From Posidoniimonas corsicana (GTDB lineage Bacteria; Planctomycetota; Planctomycetia; Pirellulales; Lacipirellulaceae): a stretch of 64,000 nt of DNA. The stretch is from assembly GCF_007859765.1 (NCBI RefSeq), contig NZ_SIHJ01000001.1:3761156-3825155 (forward strand), written 5' to 3'. Of this stretch, positions 10,541-19,001 are shown one piece after another. How positions within the stretch are numbered: the stretch's first letter is position 1; each line of letters starts with the position of its first letter. The notes below the pieces were generated by a model, which did not search any database, was not told the origin of the DNA, and was given only the letters and a program-made list of their open reading frames with translations. The translations under genes and the position numbers were made by a program.

Positions 10541-11250
10541 CGGCCGCGCTGCTGTTTGCGTCGGCCTGCCTGCTGCCGCCCGCCTGCGCGGCCGACCCTC
10601 CCCCCTCGGCGGACGACGCCATCCGGCTGCTCCAGCAGGGCAACGCCCGGTTTGTCGCCGGCAAGTCGCAGCACCCGCACGAGAAGGCGGACCACCGCCT
10701 GGCGCTCGAAGCGGGCCAGCACCCGTTCGCGGTGGTGATTGGCTGCAGCGACTCCCGCGTGCCGCCCGAGTTGATCTTCGACCAGGGACTGGGCGACCTG
10801 TTCGTGGTCCGCGTCGCCGGCAACGTGGTCGACACCGACGTCGCGGCCAGCGTTGAGTACGCGGTCGCGCACCTCAAGACCAAGCTGGTTGTCGTGGTTG
10901 GCCACACCCACTGCGGCGCCGTCACCGCGACGCTCGACCACCTGACCGACGCCGAGGGCGAGCCGGCGGAGGTAGTGTCGCTGCTGTTCCAGATCGAGCC
11001 CGCCACCATGGGCCTGCCCGCCGGCCTGTCCAACGAACAGCGGATCGAGCACGCGGTCCGCAGGAACATTGAGCTGGCCGTCCGCCGGCTGACGCGGATC
11101 CCGTCACTGCACCGGTGTGTCCGGTCTGAGAACGTACGGATTGTCGGCGCCGTGTACGACATGCACACCGGCAAGGTCGGCTTCCTGCCAACCGAGCCGA
11201 GCGGCGCCATGGAGCCAGCCCAAAGAGCGGGTGCGATAGCCGGCGAGTAG
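10516..11250 (+). CDS. exported beta-class carbonic anhydrase
   Basis: 244 residues from the ATG at 10516. A leader with a hydrophobic stretch (AAAALLFASACLLPPACAA) precedes the enzyme, so an extracytoplasmic location is likely. The beta-CA zinc site is intact: CSDSR at Cys77-Arg81, then GHTHCG with His130 and Cys133 as the other ligands. Asp79/Arg81 form the expected gating dyad. It hydrates CO2 to bicarbonate. The translation start is ambiguous: the ATG has no nearby Shine-Dalgarno, whereas an in-frame CTG at 10486 sits correctly behind AGGAGAG. It is convergent with the UPF0316 gene, 28 nt away. Confidence 0.92.
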   Translation: MPRLPSPAAAALLFASACLLPPACAADPPPSADDAIRLLQQGNARFVAGKSQHPHEKADHRLALEAGQHPFAVVIGCSDSRVPPELIFDQGLGDLFVVRVAGNVVDTDVAASVEYAVAHLKTKLVVVVGHTHCGAVTATLDHLTDAEGEPAEVVSLLFQIEPATMGLPAGLSNEQRIEHAVRRNIELAVRRLTRIPSLHRCVRSENVRIVGAVYDMHTGKVGFLPTEPSGAMEPAQRAGAIAGE

Positions 11251-11278
11251 CCGGCTAACGCTCACCGAGTCGATCGGG

Positions 11279-11851
11279 CTACTTCTTCTTCGCCACGCTC
11301 CGCCAGCCGGTCGGCAGCGGCGGCGCCCCGTTGACGTCCCAGTTGGACTCGCGTACCGAGTCGACGGCGTAGTACAGGTCGGGGTCGACCTCCTGCGCCT
11401 GCCGGATCAGGCGGCGGGCGTCGCGGCGCCGGGCCGGCACGTAGATCAGCGTCACGGGCGAGTCGTGCTCGCGCCCCTCGAATTGAAACACCTTCGGCGA
11501 GCGGGCCTTCAGCGCGTCGGCCACCCGGCGGCCCGCCGACTGCGACACCAGCCGCAGGATCACCGCGCCCAACGCCAGGCGTTTTTCCACCAGGATGCCT
11601 GCCGCATTGCCCGCCGCGAAGCCGCCCGCGTACGCCAGCAGCAGCAGCGGATTGCCGGTCGCCTTCTGCACGACGTGCGTCACCGTGGTGACCCACACCA
11701 GCACCTCAATAAACCCCAGCGCGACCGACACGCCGGTCCTGCCCTGCACCACCGCGATCGTCCTCACCGTGCCGAGCGACACGTCGAAGATCCTCAGCAG
11801 GAAGATCACCAGCGCGAGCGCCCACACCGGCAGCGAATCAAGCACCTCCAC
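11279..11851 (-). CDS. UPF0316 membrane protein (DUF5698/DUF2179)
   Basis: 190 residues. Three hydrophobic segments in the first half (LPVWALALVIFLLRIFDVSLGT and two more) are followed by a soluble C-terminal domain of DUF2179 type, with SPVTLIYVPARRRDARRLI. LRIFDVSLGTVRTIAVVQGR is the characteristic opening of UPF0316 proteins. The DUF2179 module is also found at the end of YitT-type membrane proteins, where a ligand-sensing role has been proposed. The biochemical function is unknown. It lies 39 nt downstream of the YeiH-type exporter on the same strand and is probably co-transcribed with it. Confidence 0.87.
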   Translation of the reverse strand: MEVLDSLPVWALALVIFLLRIFDVSLGTVRTIAVVQGRTGVSVALGFIEVLVWVTTVTHVVQKATGNPLLLLAYAGGFAAGNAAGILVEKRLALGAVILRLVSQSAGRRVADALKARSPKVFQFEGREHDSPVTLIYVPARRRDARRLIRQAQEVDPDLYYAVDSVRESNWDVNGAPPLPTGWRSVAKKK

Positions 11852-11890
11852 TAACAGCCTCCTCGTCCTCCGCCCGCGGGGCGGCGTGCG

Positions 11891-13249
11891 TCAAAAAACC
11901 AGACTCGCCATCGCTAGCGTGAGGGCCAGATTGAGCGACTGCCCGCACACGTACAGCAGCAGGGGTTTGCCGCCCTCGATTGCGCCGGCCAGCTCGCGGA
12001 AGTTGCTCTCCAGCCCGATGCTGACAAACGCCAGGCAGAAGAACCACGACCGGAGCGGCTCGGTCCCTTGCTTCAGCGCCGCGTCGACCATCAACTCGCC
12101 GCCGGGCGCCCAGGCCTGGACCGCCGAGAACACGACCGACGCGCCTAAGAACCCAATGACGAACTTCGGGAACCGGGTCCAGACCTCCCACAGGCTGGGC
12201 TTCGCGCCGGAGTCGCGGTCGACGTACCGAACCCAGTACAGCGCCACCCCGAACGCGGTGACCCCGATCAGCAGATTCTGGATCAGCTTGATCGTGATCG
12301 CGACCGTCGCGGCCCGCTCGCCCAATGCCTGCCCAGACGCGACCACCGCGCCGGTCGAGTCGATGGTGCCGCCGATCCAGGCGCCGCCGACCTCCTCGCT
12401 GAGGCCGAGCGCCACGGCGGCCATCGGCAGCAGGATCATCATGACCACGGTGAACATCAGCGAGATGCTGATCGCCAGCGTCAGCTCGCGCTGCTTGGCG
12501 CGGCACGCGCTGGCGGTGGCGATCGCCGCCGACACGCCGCACACCGACATGTCGGCCGAGATCACCATGTTGAGCGTCCGCGACTCGATGCCCAGCACCT
12601 TCTGCCCAAACCAGTAGGTCGAGACCAGCACGACCGGTGTCACGACCCACGCCACCGCCAAGCCGGGGCCGCCGAGCTGGTAGAGCGTGCCGATCAGCAC
12701 CTTCGCGCCGTACAGCACCAGGCCGGTCTTGATGTACAGCTCGGTGCGGGTCGCCGGCTTGAGCCACCCCGGCAGGCCCACGGTGTTGCTGATGGCAAGG
12801 CCGATCACCAGCGCCCACAGCGCGTACTCCAGGTTGTACGCCTTGATGGTCGACTGGGCCGTAACTACCAACGCCAACAGCGCGAGGGCGAACAACCCGA
12901 CGAAGGCCTTGGCGAACGCGGCGACCGATTCTCCCCGGGCGGCCACAACCGCTCCAAACAATACCAGCCCCGCCGTCAGCGTGCCCAGCACGCCGACGGC
13001 CTGGTTCTCCGTTGCCGATCGCCAGACCGAGTGGAGCGGGTTGCTATCCCACTTGCCCGGCTTGCCGAACCAGCCGTCGAGTGGGTTTGAGGCGGCCGGT
13101 GCGTCGGCTACCCCGTCAGCGTGCGCAGCGGCAAACCCCGTGGGCAGCGTCACCGCGACCAGCGTCAGCGACGCCGCCAGCAGCCCCCCGCCGATCACCA
13201 CAGCCGCCCAGTCGTCACTCGCCAGCGCTGCGCGCACCGTTCCCACCAA
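11891..13249 (-). CDS. YeiH-family putative sulfate exporter (UPF0324)
   Basis: 452 residues with around eleven membrane segments. Family-typical blocks are visible: GAKVLIGTLYQLGGPG, SADMSVCGVSAAIATASACRAK, GGAWIGGTIDSTGAVVASG and KFVIGFLGAS. YeiH-type proteins are annotated as sulfate/sulfonate exporters, though biochemical support is thin. Relative to the common ~340-residue form, this protein has an N-terminal extension with an extra membrane segment and a GWFGKPGKWDSNPL linker at about 57-70. The start is a TTG at 13249 behind GGAGAG; the adjacent GTG codons are equally possible. It is followed by the UPF0316 gene. Confidence 0.87.
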   Translation of the reverse strand: MVGTVRAALASDDWAAVVIGGGLLAASLTLVAVTLPTGFAAAHADGVADAPAASNPLDGWFGKPGKWDSNPLHSVWRSATENQAVGVLGTLTAGLVLFGAVVAARGESVAAFAKAFVGLFALALLALVVTAQSTIKAYNLEYALWALVIGLAISNTVGLPGWLKPATRTELYIKTGLVLYGAKVLIGTLYQLGGPGLAVAWVVTPVVLVSTYWFGQKVLGIESRTLNMVISADMSVCGVSAAIATASACRAKQRELTLAISISLMFTVVMMILLPMAAVALGLSEEVGGAWIGGTIDSTGAVVASGQALGERAATVAITIKLIQNLLIGVTAFGVALYWVRYVDRDSGAKPSLWEVWTRFPKFVIGFLGASVVFSAVQAWAPGGELMVDAALKQGTEPLRSWFFCLAFVSIGLESNFRELAGAIEGGKPLLLYVCGQSLNLALTLAMASLVF

Positions 13250-13323
13250 CCGACTCTCCCCGTGTCATAGAACTTGTGTCAACGAGCGAGATCCACCACG
13301 ACCGGCGACCCCGCTCGACTGGG

Positions 13324-14433
13324 CTACAGCCCCTCGTTGAGACCCTTGAGGTCGTCGACGACGAAGAAGCCGTCCTTGCGGATCAGCTCGCCGTCGAAGT
13401 AGATCTCGCCGCCGCAGTAGTCCTCGCGCTGGATCAGCACCAGGTCCCAGTGGATGCGGCTGCGGTTGCCGTTGTCGGCGTCCTCGTACGCCTGGCCAGG
13501 CGTGAGGTGCAGGCTGCCGCCGATCTTCTCGTCGAACAGCGTGTCGAGCATCGGGTGGCGGACGTAGTTGTTGCAGCCGATGGCGAACTCGCCGACGTAG
13601 CGGGCGCCGTCGTCCGAGTCGAGCAGCGTGTTGATGCGCTCGGTGTTGTTGGCCGTGGCGTCGACGATCTTGCCGTCCTTGAACTCGAAGCGGATGTCAC
13701 TGAACACCGTGCCCTGGTAGCGGCTCTGGGTGTTGTACTGGATCACGCCGTTCAAGCTGTCGCGGACCGGGGCGGTGAAGACCTCGCCGTCCGGGATGTT
13801 CCGCTGGCCGGCGCACGGCCGCACCGGGATGCCCTTGATGGAGAACTCCAGGTCGGTCCCCGGCCCGACGATCCGAACCTTGTCCGCGTCCTCCATCCGC
13901 TTGATCAGCGGCTTCTGGTTCTCGGCCATCTGGGCGTAGTCGGCCGTGCAGACGTCGAAGTAGAAGTCGGTGAAGGCCTCGGTGCTCATCCCGGCCGCCT
14001 GCGCGAACGAGTCGGTCGGGTACCGCAGCACCACCCACTTGGTCTTGGGCACGCGGTAGTCGTTCACCCGCCGCAGCCAGTGCTCCTGGTACAGGTCCAT
14101 CTTCTCCGAAGGCACATCGGCGTGCTGGCTGCTGTTGCCCGACCCGCGCACGCCGATGTACGCCTGCACCTTCTCCATCCGCGTGCGTTCCAGCTCGCCG
14201 GCCAGCTTCATGCTCTCGGGCGTGGCGGTGCGGTACAGCGAGCGGAGCACGTGGAGGTCCTTGGTGGTGACCAGCGGCGTAGCGCCCCGCGCCGCGGCGC
14301 CCTCGATCAGGGCGCAGGTGAGGTTCTGCTCCGGCAGGTCGATCGCCTCGATAAGGATGGTCTCGCCGCTCTGCAGCTCGCAGCTGTGGTCCAGGAGCAG
14401 GTCGGCCAGCTTGGTGATTCGTGGGTCGTGCAT
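13324..14433 (-). CDS. M29-family aminopeptidase (AmpS/AmpT type)
   Basis: 369 residues from the ATG at 14433. The product is a cytosolic dinuclear-metal exopeptidase that removes N-terminal residues. Family features seen are an N-terminal domain with SGETILIEA and a catalytic domain with YVGEFAIGCN. GGSLHLTPGQAY carries a metal-ligand His, and RIHWDLVL carries the His-x-Asp ligands near the C-terminus. The frame stays open to 14520, but the extra 29 codons are low-quality and would run into the promoter of the divergent sigma factor. The 74-nt gap to the YeiH-type gene contains no obvious signal. Confidence 0.9.
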   Translation of the reverse strand: MHDPRITKLADLLLDHSCELQSGETILIEAIDLPEQNLTCALIEGAAARGATPLVTTKDLHVLRSLYRTATPESMKLAGELERTRMEKVQAYIGVRGSGNSSQHADVPSEKMDLYQEHWLRRVNDYRVPKTKWVVLRYPTDSFAQAAGMSTEAFTDFYFDVCTADYAQMAENQKPLIKRMEDADKVRIVGPGTDLEFSIKGIPVRPCAGQRNIPDGEVFTAPVRDSLNGVIQYNTQSRYQGTVFSDIRFEFKDGKIVDATANNTERINTLLDSDDGARYVGEFAIGCNNYVRHPMLDTLFDEKIGGSLHLTPGQAYEDADNGNRSRIHWDLVLIQREDYCGGEIYFDGELIRKDGFFVVDDLKGLNEGL

Positions 14434-14570
14434 GACTTGCGGCGCTTCCGTGTGCGGTAGTGGGATAGAGCCCGGCCGGGCGGAGCTGTTATCATCCAAG
14501 GAGCCCGCCGGCAGTGACAAGGGGGCGCCGCACCGATCACGCCCCCGGTTGTCCGCCCCAGCCCCGCCCC

Positions 14571-15125
14571 ATGGACCCGCCGCCCGAACAAGCCGCCCTC
14601 CAGTGGCTCAGCGACCACGGCGACCTGCTCTATTCCTACGCGCTGCCACGCGTCGGGGGCGACGCCGCCACGGCCGAGGACCTGGTGCAGGAAACCCTCC
14701 TGGCGGCCCTCAAGGCCGACCAATCATTCAAGGGCGAGTCCTCCCGTGGCACCTGGCTGGTCGGCATCCTGCGGCACAAGATCATCGACCACTACCGCCG
14801 GGCGGGCCGGCGGCCCGAGATGACTTCCGGCTGGTCCGACAACGACGCCCTCGAGGATCTGCTCGCCGAGGGCGGCCGGCACGACTGGCGTCGGGCGTCC
14901 GCAGGCGGGGTGGAATCGCAGGAATTCGCCGAGGTATTGGCCAAATGCCTGGAAAACATCAACCCGGCGCTGGCCCAGACGTTTATCCTGGTGGTCATGG
15001 ACGGCCTGACTACCGAAGAAGCGTGTAGTGTTCTGGAGATCACGCCGACTAACCTTTCGGTACGGCTCTGCCGCGCTCGGCTGGAGCTGCGCCGCGAGCT
15101 GAATTCCCGCTGGTTCGACGAGTAA
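14571..15125 (+). CDS. ECF-type RNA polymerase sigma factor
   Basis: 184 residues. Region 2 is visible as AATAEDLVQETLLAALKA and GTWLVGILRHKIIDHYRR, the -10-melting and -10-recognition segments. Region 4 is LTTEEACSVLEITPTNLSVRLCRARLELR, a helix-turn-helix for the -35 element. The spacer between regions carries a long Gly/Asp-rich linker (about residues 80-115). A zinc-type anti-sigma gene begins 5 nt after the stop. The pair looks like a conventional membrane-free ECF switch; the regulon cannot be read from this window. The start at 14571 is preferred over an in-frame ATG at 14514 because the upstream codons are not conserved-looking. Confidence 0.92.
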   Translation: MDPPPEQAALQWLSDHGDLLYSYALPRVGGDAATAEDLVQETLLAALKADQSFKGESSRGTWLVGILRHKIIDHYRRAGRRPEMTSGWSDNDALEDLLAEGGRHDWRRASAGGVESQEFAEVLAKCLENINPALAQTFILVVMDGLTTEEACSVLEITPTNLSVRLCRARLELRRELNSRWFDE

Positions 15126-15130
15126 CCGCC

Positions 15131-15412
15131 GTGAGCTACCTGCGCGCCATCAAGATGCTGCTGACGCTCCGCTGCCAGGAGTCGGCGCGGCTGCTGTCGG
15201 ACGCTAGCTACCGCGAGCTGAGCGCGGTCGAGCGGTGGTCGGTCCGCCTGCACCAGGTGGGCTGCGGCCCGTGCCGCAAGCTGGCGGACCAGCTCAAGCA
15301 GATCGACCAGGCGGCCCGCACGCGCGTCGCCCAGTCGCAGCAGATGCCCGAGGAGATGCGGCGGCGGATCGCGGCCGCGGTCGCCAAACCGGGTGCTGCA
15401 GACGACGCCTGA
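15131..15412 (+). CDS. small zinc-type anti-sigma factor
   Basis: 93 residues from a GTG start, 5 nt after the sigma gene. It contains the zinc anti-sigma pattern: an N-terminal Cys (LTLRCQES), then HQVGCGPC, giving His-x3-Cys-x2-Cys. This would hold the sigma factor inactive until thiol oxidation or another signal releases it. There is no transmembrane helix, so it is a soluble anti-sigma, unlike many relatives with a periplasmic domain. The C-terminal third is charged helix (QQMPEEMRRRIAAAV). Role is inferred from the motif plus the tight gene order. Confidence 0.8.
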   Translation: MSYLRAIKMLLTLRCQESARLLSDASYRELSAVERWSVRLHQVGCGPCRKLADQLKQIDQAARTRVAQSQQMPEEMRRRIAAAVAKPGAADDA

Positions 15413-15662
15413 GCGTCTTCGCTGTGCGCCATAGTGTGAGCCAGCCCACACTCGGGCCCGCCGCCAACTTTTTCTCCGATCTTCGTGTAGTAGCCGCGCA
15501 CGCCCGGCGACTAACCGGTCGAATCCGCCGACGGCACTCGGCCGCGGCGGGCCTGATCAACGGACGCCAAGACGCGCCGGGCGCGTCCCGCTGGGCGTCC
15601 GCCCCACCCGATGTCGGCCGCGCCGCCGGTGCGCGCGGCCCTCAACCCCAGGAGCTTACGAC

Positions 15663-16454
15663 ATGCTACGCACCACCCTCGCCGCCCTCGCCCTCGCCGC
15701 AGCGGCGTCCAACGCCGCCGCGGTGAACGTCCGTGTCACGGTCGAGAACCTCTCGCCGGAAAACAGCGTCACGCTCGCGCCCTTCCGGTTCGGTTTCGGA
15801 CAGGGCCTGTTCGACTCGTTCAACAACCAGGAAACCGCGCCCCTCCTCGGCCAGTCGGACATCGCCGACGCGCCGATCGTGACCATCGCCGAAGGCGGTT
15901 CGGGGTCGAATTGGTTCCCCGCCTTTGAGGCCGCCGAACCCGACGCCGACCTCGGCAGCGTGCTCGGCCCGGCGATCAACCCGTTCCTGCCCGGCCAGTC
16001 GTCTTCGACCGTAATCGACATCGATCCGACGAACCGCTACTTCACGTTCGCTACCATGGTGGTGCCAAGCAACGACCATTTCCTGGGCAATGACAATCCG
16101 ATGGCCTACGAGGTGTTCGACACGAACGGCAACCTGATCCTCGACCAGATCACCCAGAACGCCAGCGCCATCTGGGACGCCGGCTCGGAGACCCAGGACC
16201 CGGCGAACGCGGCCTTCCTGGCGGTTGGGACCAACGCCAACAGGGTCGACGAGAACGACGTCGTCCGCTTCGACTTCGCGGGCCTGTCCGCCTTCGACGG
16301 GCTGGAAACCGCCGCCGGCTACAACTTCGACCACGACCTGCTGAGCTCCGACACGCCGGTGCTGAGGGTGTCGTTCTCGGTGGTTCCCGAACCGGCCACG
16401 CTGGCCCTCGGCGTGCTCGGCGTCGCGGTGCTGGCCGGGCGTCGGCGTCGGTAG
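15663..16454 (+). CDS. PEP-CTERM exported protein with spondin-like domain
   Basis: 263 residues. It has a signal peptide (LRTTLAALALAAAASNAAA), then a domain starting VNVRVTVENLSPENSVTLAPF with ETAPLLGQSDIAD and NDNPMAYEVFDTNG, the bacterial spondin_N pattern. The C-terminus is a PEP-CTERM tail: VPEPATLALGVLGVAVLAGRRRR is spread across positions 241-263, with the VPEP motif, a hydrophobic helix and an Arg cluster. Such proteins are processed by an exosortase, not present here, and delivered to the surface. A strong terminator follows 29 nt downstream, so the gene is probably monocistronic. Confidence 0.9.
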   Translation: MLRTTLAALALAAAASNAAAVNVRVTVENLSPENSVTLAPFRFGFGQGLFDSFNNQETAPLLGQSDIADAPIVTIAEGGSGSNWFPAFEAAEPDADLGSVLGPAINPFLPGQSSSTVIDIDPTNRYFTFATMVVPSNDHFLGNDNPMAYEVFDTNGNLILDQITQNASAIWDAGSETQDPANAAFLAVGTNANRVDENDVVRFDFAGLSAFDGLETAAGYNFDHDLLSSDTPVLRVSFSVVPEPATLALGVLGVAVLAGRRRR

Positions 16455-16482
16455 CGGCGCGACTTACAAGCTTTCTCCCCCT

Positions 16483-16511
16483 GGGTCCACGCTGCGGCGT
16501 GGGCCCTTTTT
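16483..16511 (+). terminator. Rho-independent terminator after the spondin-like gene
   Basis: A 10-bp stem GGGTCCACGC / GCGTGGGCCC (one G-U pair) with loop TGCG is followed immediately by five T residues at 16507-16511. It lies 29 nt past the stop codon. Confidence 0.88.
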
Positions 16512-16712
16512 CGTGCGCTGGTGCGCCGTGCCGCGTCGGATTGGGAGCGTCGTGCGGGCTGCGCCCGTTGTCCGATTCCGTGACGACACAACGACTTGCA
16601 GCGATTGCCGTGCCCCGCAGGGCTGCAGACGCGTATAGTTAACAGACGGCAGTTCGCTGAGGTGGGCGCCCAACGGGAGACGCGTCCCACGGGGAATTAG
16701 GAAGGAACAGGC

Positions 16713-18659
16713 ATGGCAACGGACCTCAAAGACCACGGCACGGACCACAACGCAAACGCGGCGGAGCGCGTCGAGTCTTTCGCCGAGACCGCGCTGAAGC
16801 TGGGCGGCAAGTCCGAGGACGAGGCCCGCCGCACCGGCGCCATCGACATGGCCGACGACCAGGTCGAGCAGCTCTTCGCGGCCCAGTACCAGACCATCAA
16901 CAGCCCGGCCCACCGGGCCGTGTGGGACCGGGGCGTGCCGACCGACGAGTTCCTCAGCACCCCGCCGAAGACCTCACCCGAGGTGCAGAAGGTGATGGAC
17001 GACTCCATCGCCGTGGTCCGCCGCCACAAACAGGCCGGCACGCTGCACAACGAAGAGGGCAAGACCCGCGAGGAGGTGCTGCAAGAACTGGCCGCGGTCG
17101 GCTACTGGGGACTGCTGGTCGGCGAGGAGTACGGCGGCAGCGACTGCTCATTCAGCAGCTTCGCCGCGTTCCTCGCCCGCATGGCGACCCTCGACGGCAC
17201 CATCGCTGGGCTGGCCTCGATCCACGGCTGCATCGGCGCGGTCGACCCGGTTAAGACCTTCGGCAACGCGGCCCAGAAGCAGGAATTCCTGCCCGGCCTG
17301 GCCGACGGATCCCGCCTGAGCGCGTTCGCGCTTACCGAGCCCTGCGCCGGCAGCGACCTCACCGCGCTCCGCACCACGGCCGTGCTCGACGGCGACGACT
17401 ATGTCGTTAACGGCGAAAAGCTGTTCATCTCGAACGTGGTGCCGGGCCGGACCATCGGGCTGGTTTGCCTGATCGACGGCAAGCCGGCGGTGCTGGTGGT
17501 GGAGCTCCCGACCGAGGAGAACGAGAATTTCCAGCTCAAGAAGTACGGCATCCACGCGCTGTCGCGGCTGTACAACCGCGGCATCATCTTCAACAGCTTC
17601 CGCGTGCCCGCGCGGAACCTGCTGACCCCCACCAGGGGCGATGGCCTCACCATCGCGTACCACGGGCTGAACCTGGGCCGGGTGGCGCTGTGCGCCAACG
17701 CGGCGGGCACGATGCGGCAGATGATGGCCGACATGATCCCCTGGGCCCACTTCCGCGTCACCTACAGCGAGCCGATCGCTCAGCGCGAGCTGGTGCAGCG
17801 CCGCCTGGGCGAGATGGCGGGCCTGATCGTCGGCTGCGATGCGCTGGTGGCCTGGTGCAGCGACCTGCTGGACCGTGGCTACCGCGGCGAGATGGAGTGC
17901 ATCATCGCCAAGATCTTCGGCAGCGAGGCGCTCAAGCACGCCGCCGTCGAGCTGTACATGAAGACCCACGGCGGCCGCTCGTTCCTGCACGGCCACGCCT
18001 TCGGCGACAACGTGCACGACTTCCTCGCGCCCTGCATCTACGAGGGCGAGGGCGAGATGCTCGGCATGGCGTTCTTCAAGTCGCTGGTGAAGCACCACGG
18101 CAAGACCTACTTCGAGCCGGTCGGCAAGGCGCTGGCCGCGGCCGGCATCCAGCGGCCTAATCCGCTGAACCCCATGCACGCCATGAAGCTGGCGCCGGTC
18201 GCGATGCCGTACCTGAAGTGGTTGATCGGTCGGAAGCTGATGTGGGGCGCCGCGCCCCGTCTGCCGGCGATGCCGACCAACCTCCGCGAGCACGCCGAGT
18301 ACGCGTCGCGGAAGCTAACGGCCACGGCGCTGGAGATCGACGGCGCCATGCAGAAGTTCCAGCTCAAGCTGGCCGACCGCCAGTGCCGCATGGCCGAGCT
18401 GAGCGGCCGCTGCCAGGACCTGATCACCATCCTCTGCGCCAGCATGTATGCGGCGCGGCAGGAGGACGAAGTCGTACGGGCCTCGGCCGACCTCTTGTGC
18501 CAGAAGCTGCGTCAGAAGCTGACCGGCGCCCGGCCGAGCAACAAGTACTTCAAGCAGATCACCACGCTCGGCGCCCAGATCGCGGACGGCGCCTTCCCCG
18601 GGCTCGACGAGATCCCCGCCGGAGAGATCCAGCAGCCGTACGAGCGTGAGGCGGAATAG
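16713..18659 (+). CDS. acyl-CoA dehydrogenase family protein
   Basis: 648 residues, a flavin-dependent alpha,beta-dehydrogenase of the VLCAD-like long type. FAD/substrate motifs are LSAFALTEPCAGSDLTALRTTA, spread near residue 207, and DYVVNGEKLFISN. The fragment PCIYEGEGEMLGMAFFKSL holds the likely catalytic Glu. The C-terminal extension of about 190 residues (from about residue 460) is all-helical, as in dimeric very-long-chain enzymes. The N-terminal 70 residues are charged and unlike the core. It is flanked by two PEP-CTERM genes with no fatty-acid-oxidation neighbours. It probably acts in fatty acyl-CoA degradation; the specific acyl chain cannot be read. Confidence 0.9.
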   Translation: MATDLKDHGTDHNANAAERVESFAETALKLGGKSEDEARRTGAIDMADDQVEQLFAAQYQTINSPAHRAVWDRGVPTDEFLSTPPKTSPEVQKVMDDSIAVVRRHKQAGTLHNEEGKTREEVLQELAAVGYWGLLVGEEYGGSDCSFSSFAAFLARMATLDGTIAGLASIHGCIGAVDPVKTFGNAAQKQEFLPGLADGSRLSAFALTEPCAGSDLTALRTTAVLDGDDYVVNGEKLFISNVVPGRTIGLVCLIDGKPAVLVVELPTEENENFQLKKYGIHALSRLYNRGIIFNSFRVPARNLLTPTRGDGLTIAYHGLNLGRVALCANAAGTMRQMMADMIPWAHFRVTYSEPIAQRELVQRRLGEMAGLIVGCDALVAWCSDLLDRGYRGEMECIIAKIFGSEALKHAAVELYMKTHGGRSFLHGHAFGDNVHDFLAPCIYEGEGEMLGMAFFKSLVKHHGKTYFEPVGKALAAAGIQRPNPLNPMHAMKLAPVAMPYLKWLIGRKLMWGAAPRLPAMPTNLREHAEYASRKLTATALEIDGAMQKFQLKLADRQCRMAELSGRCQDLITILCASMYAARQEDEVVRASADLLCQKLRQKLTGARPSNKYFKQITTLGAQIADGAFPGLDEIPAGEIQQPYEREAE

Positions 18660-19001
18660 CCCCGCTGCTTGGTCGGGGACCCCACATCGGGCCCCTGGCC
18701 TCTCCGACGCACCCTAATGCTGCGTCCCGTAACCACCCTAGCTACAGGTGGTTGCGTCTATTCCGATTGGTGCGGCCCGCGACGATATTCCGGCGCAAGC
18801 CGCCGCAACTACTCGACGCGAGACGCGTCAGGCGATACAACGCGGTTGCTCTTCAATCGCTTCTACCCTCGTGTCGCGCCGCCTAGCCTTCCGGGACACA
18901 CTCCGTTCCCGCATCCGGTTGCGCGCCTCCGGATCTGCCTCAACTTCCACCCGGAGTTGCCTTCTCCTCGACGCCAGCCCCCTATCACGGAGACTCGGAC
19001 C
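18660..19001. other. intergenic region upstream of a Gly-rich PEP-CTERM gene
   Basis: 342 bp. It holds one inverted repeat, AACCACC (18731-18737) with GGTGGTT (18747-18753) and a 9-nt loop, without a T tract. It is open in the frame of the downstream gene but codes Arg/Ser-rich text. A GGAG 10-13 nt before 19002 serves the downstream gene. I see no known riboswitch and no small gene. Confidence 0.35.
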
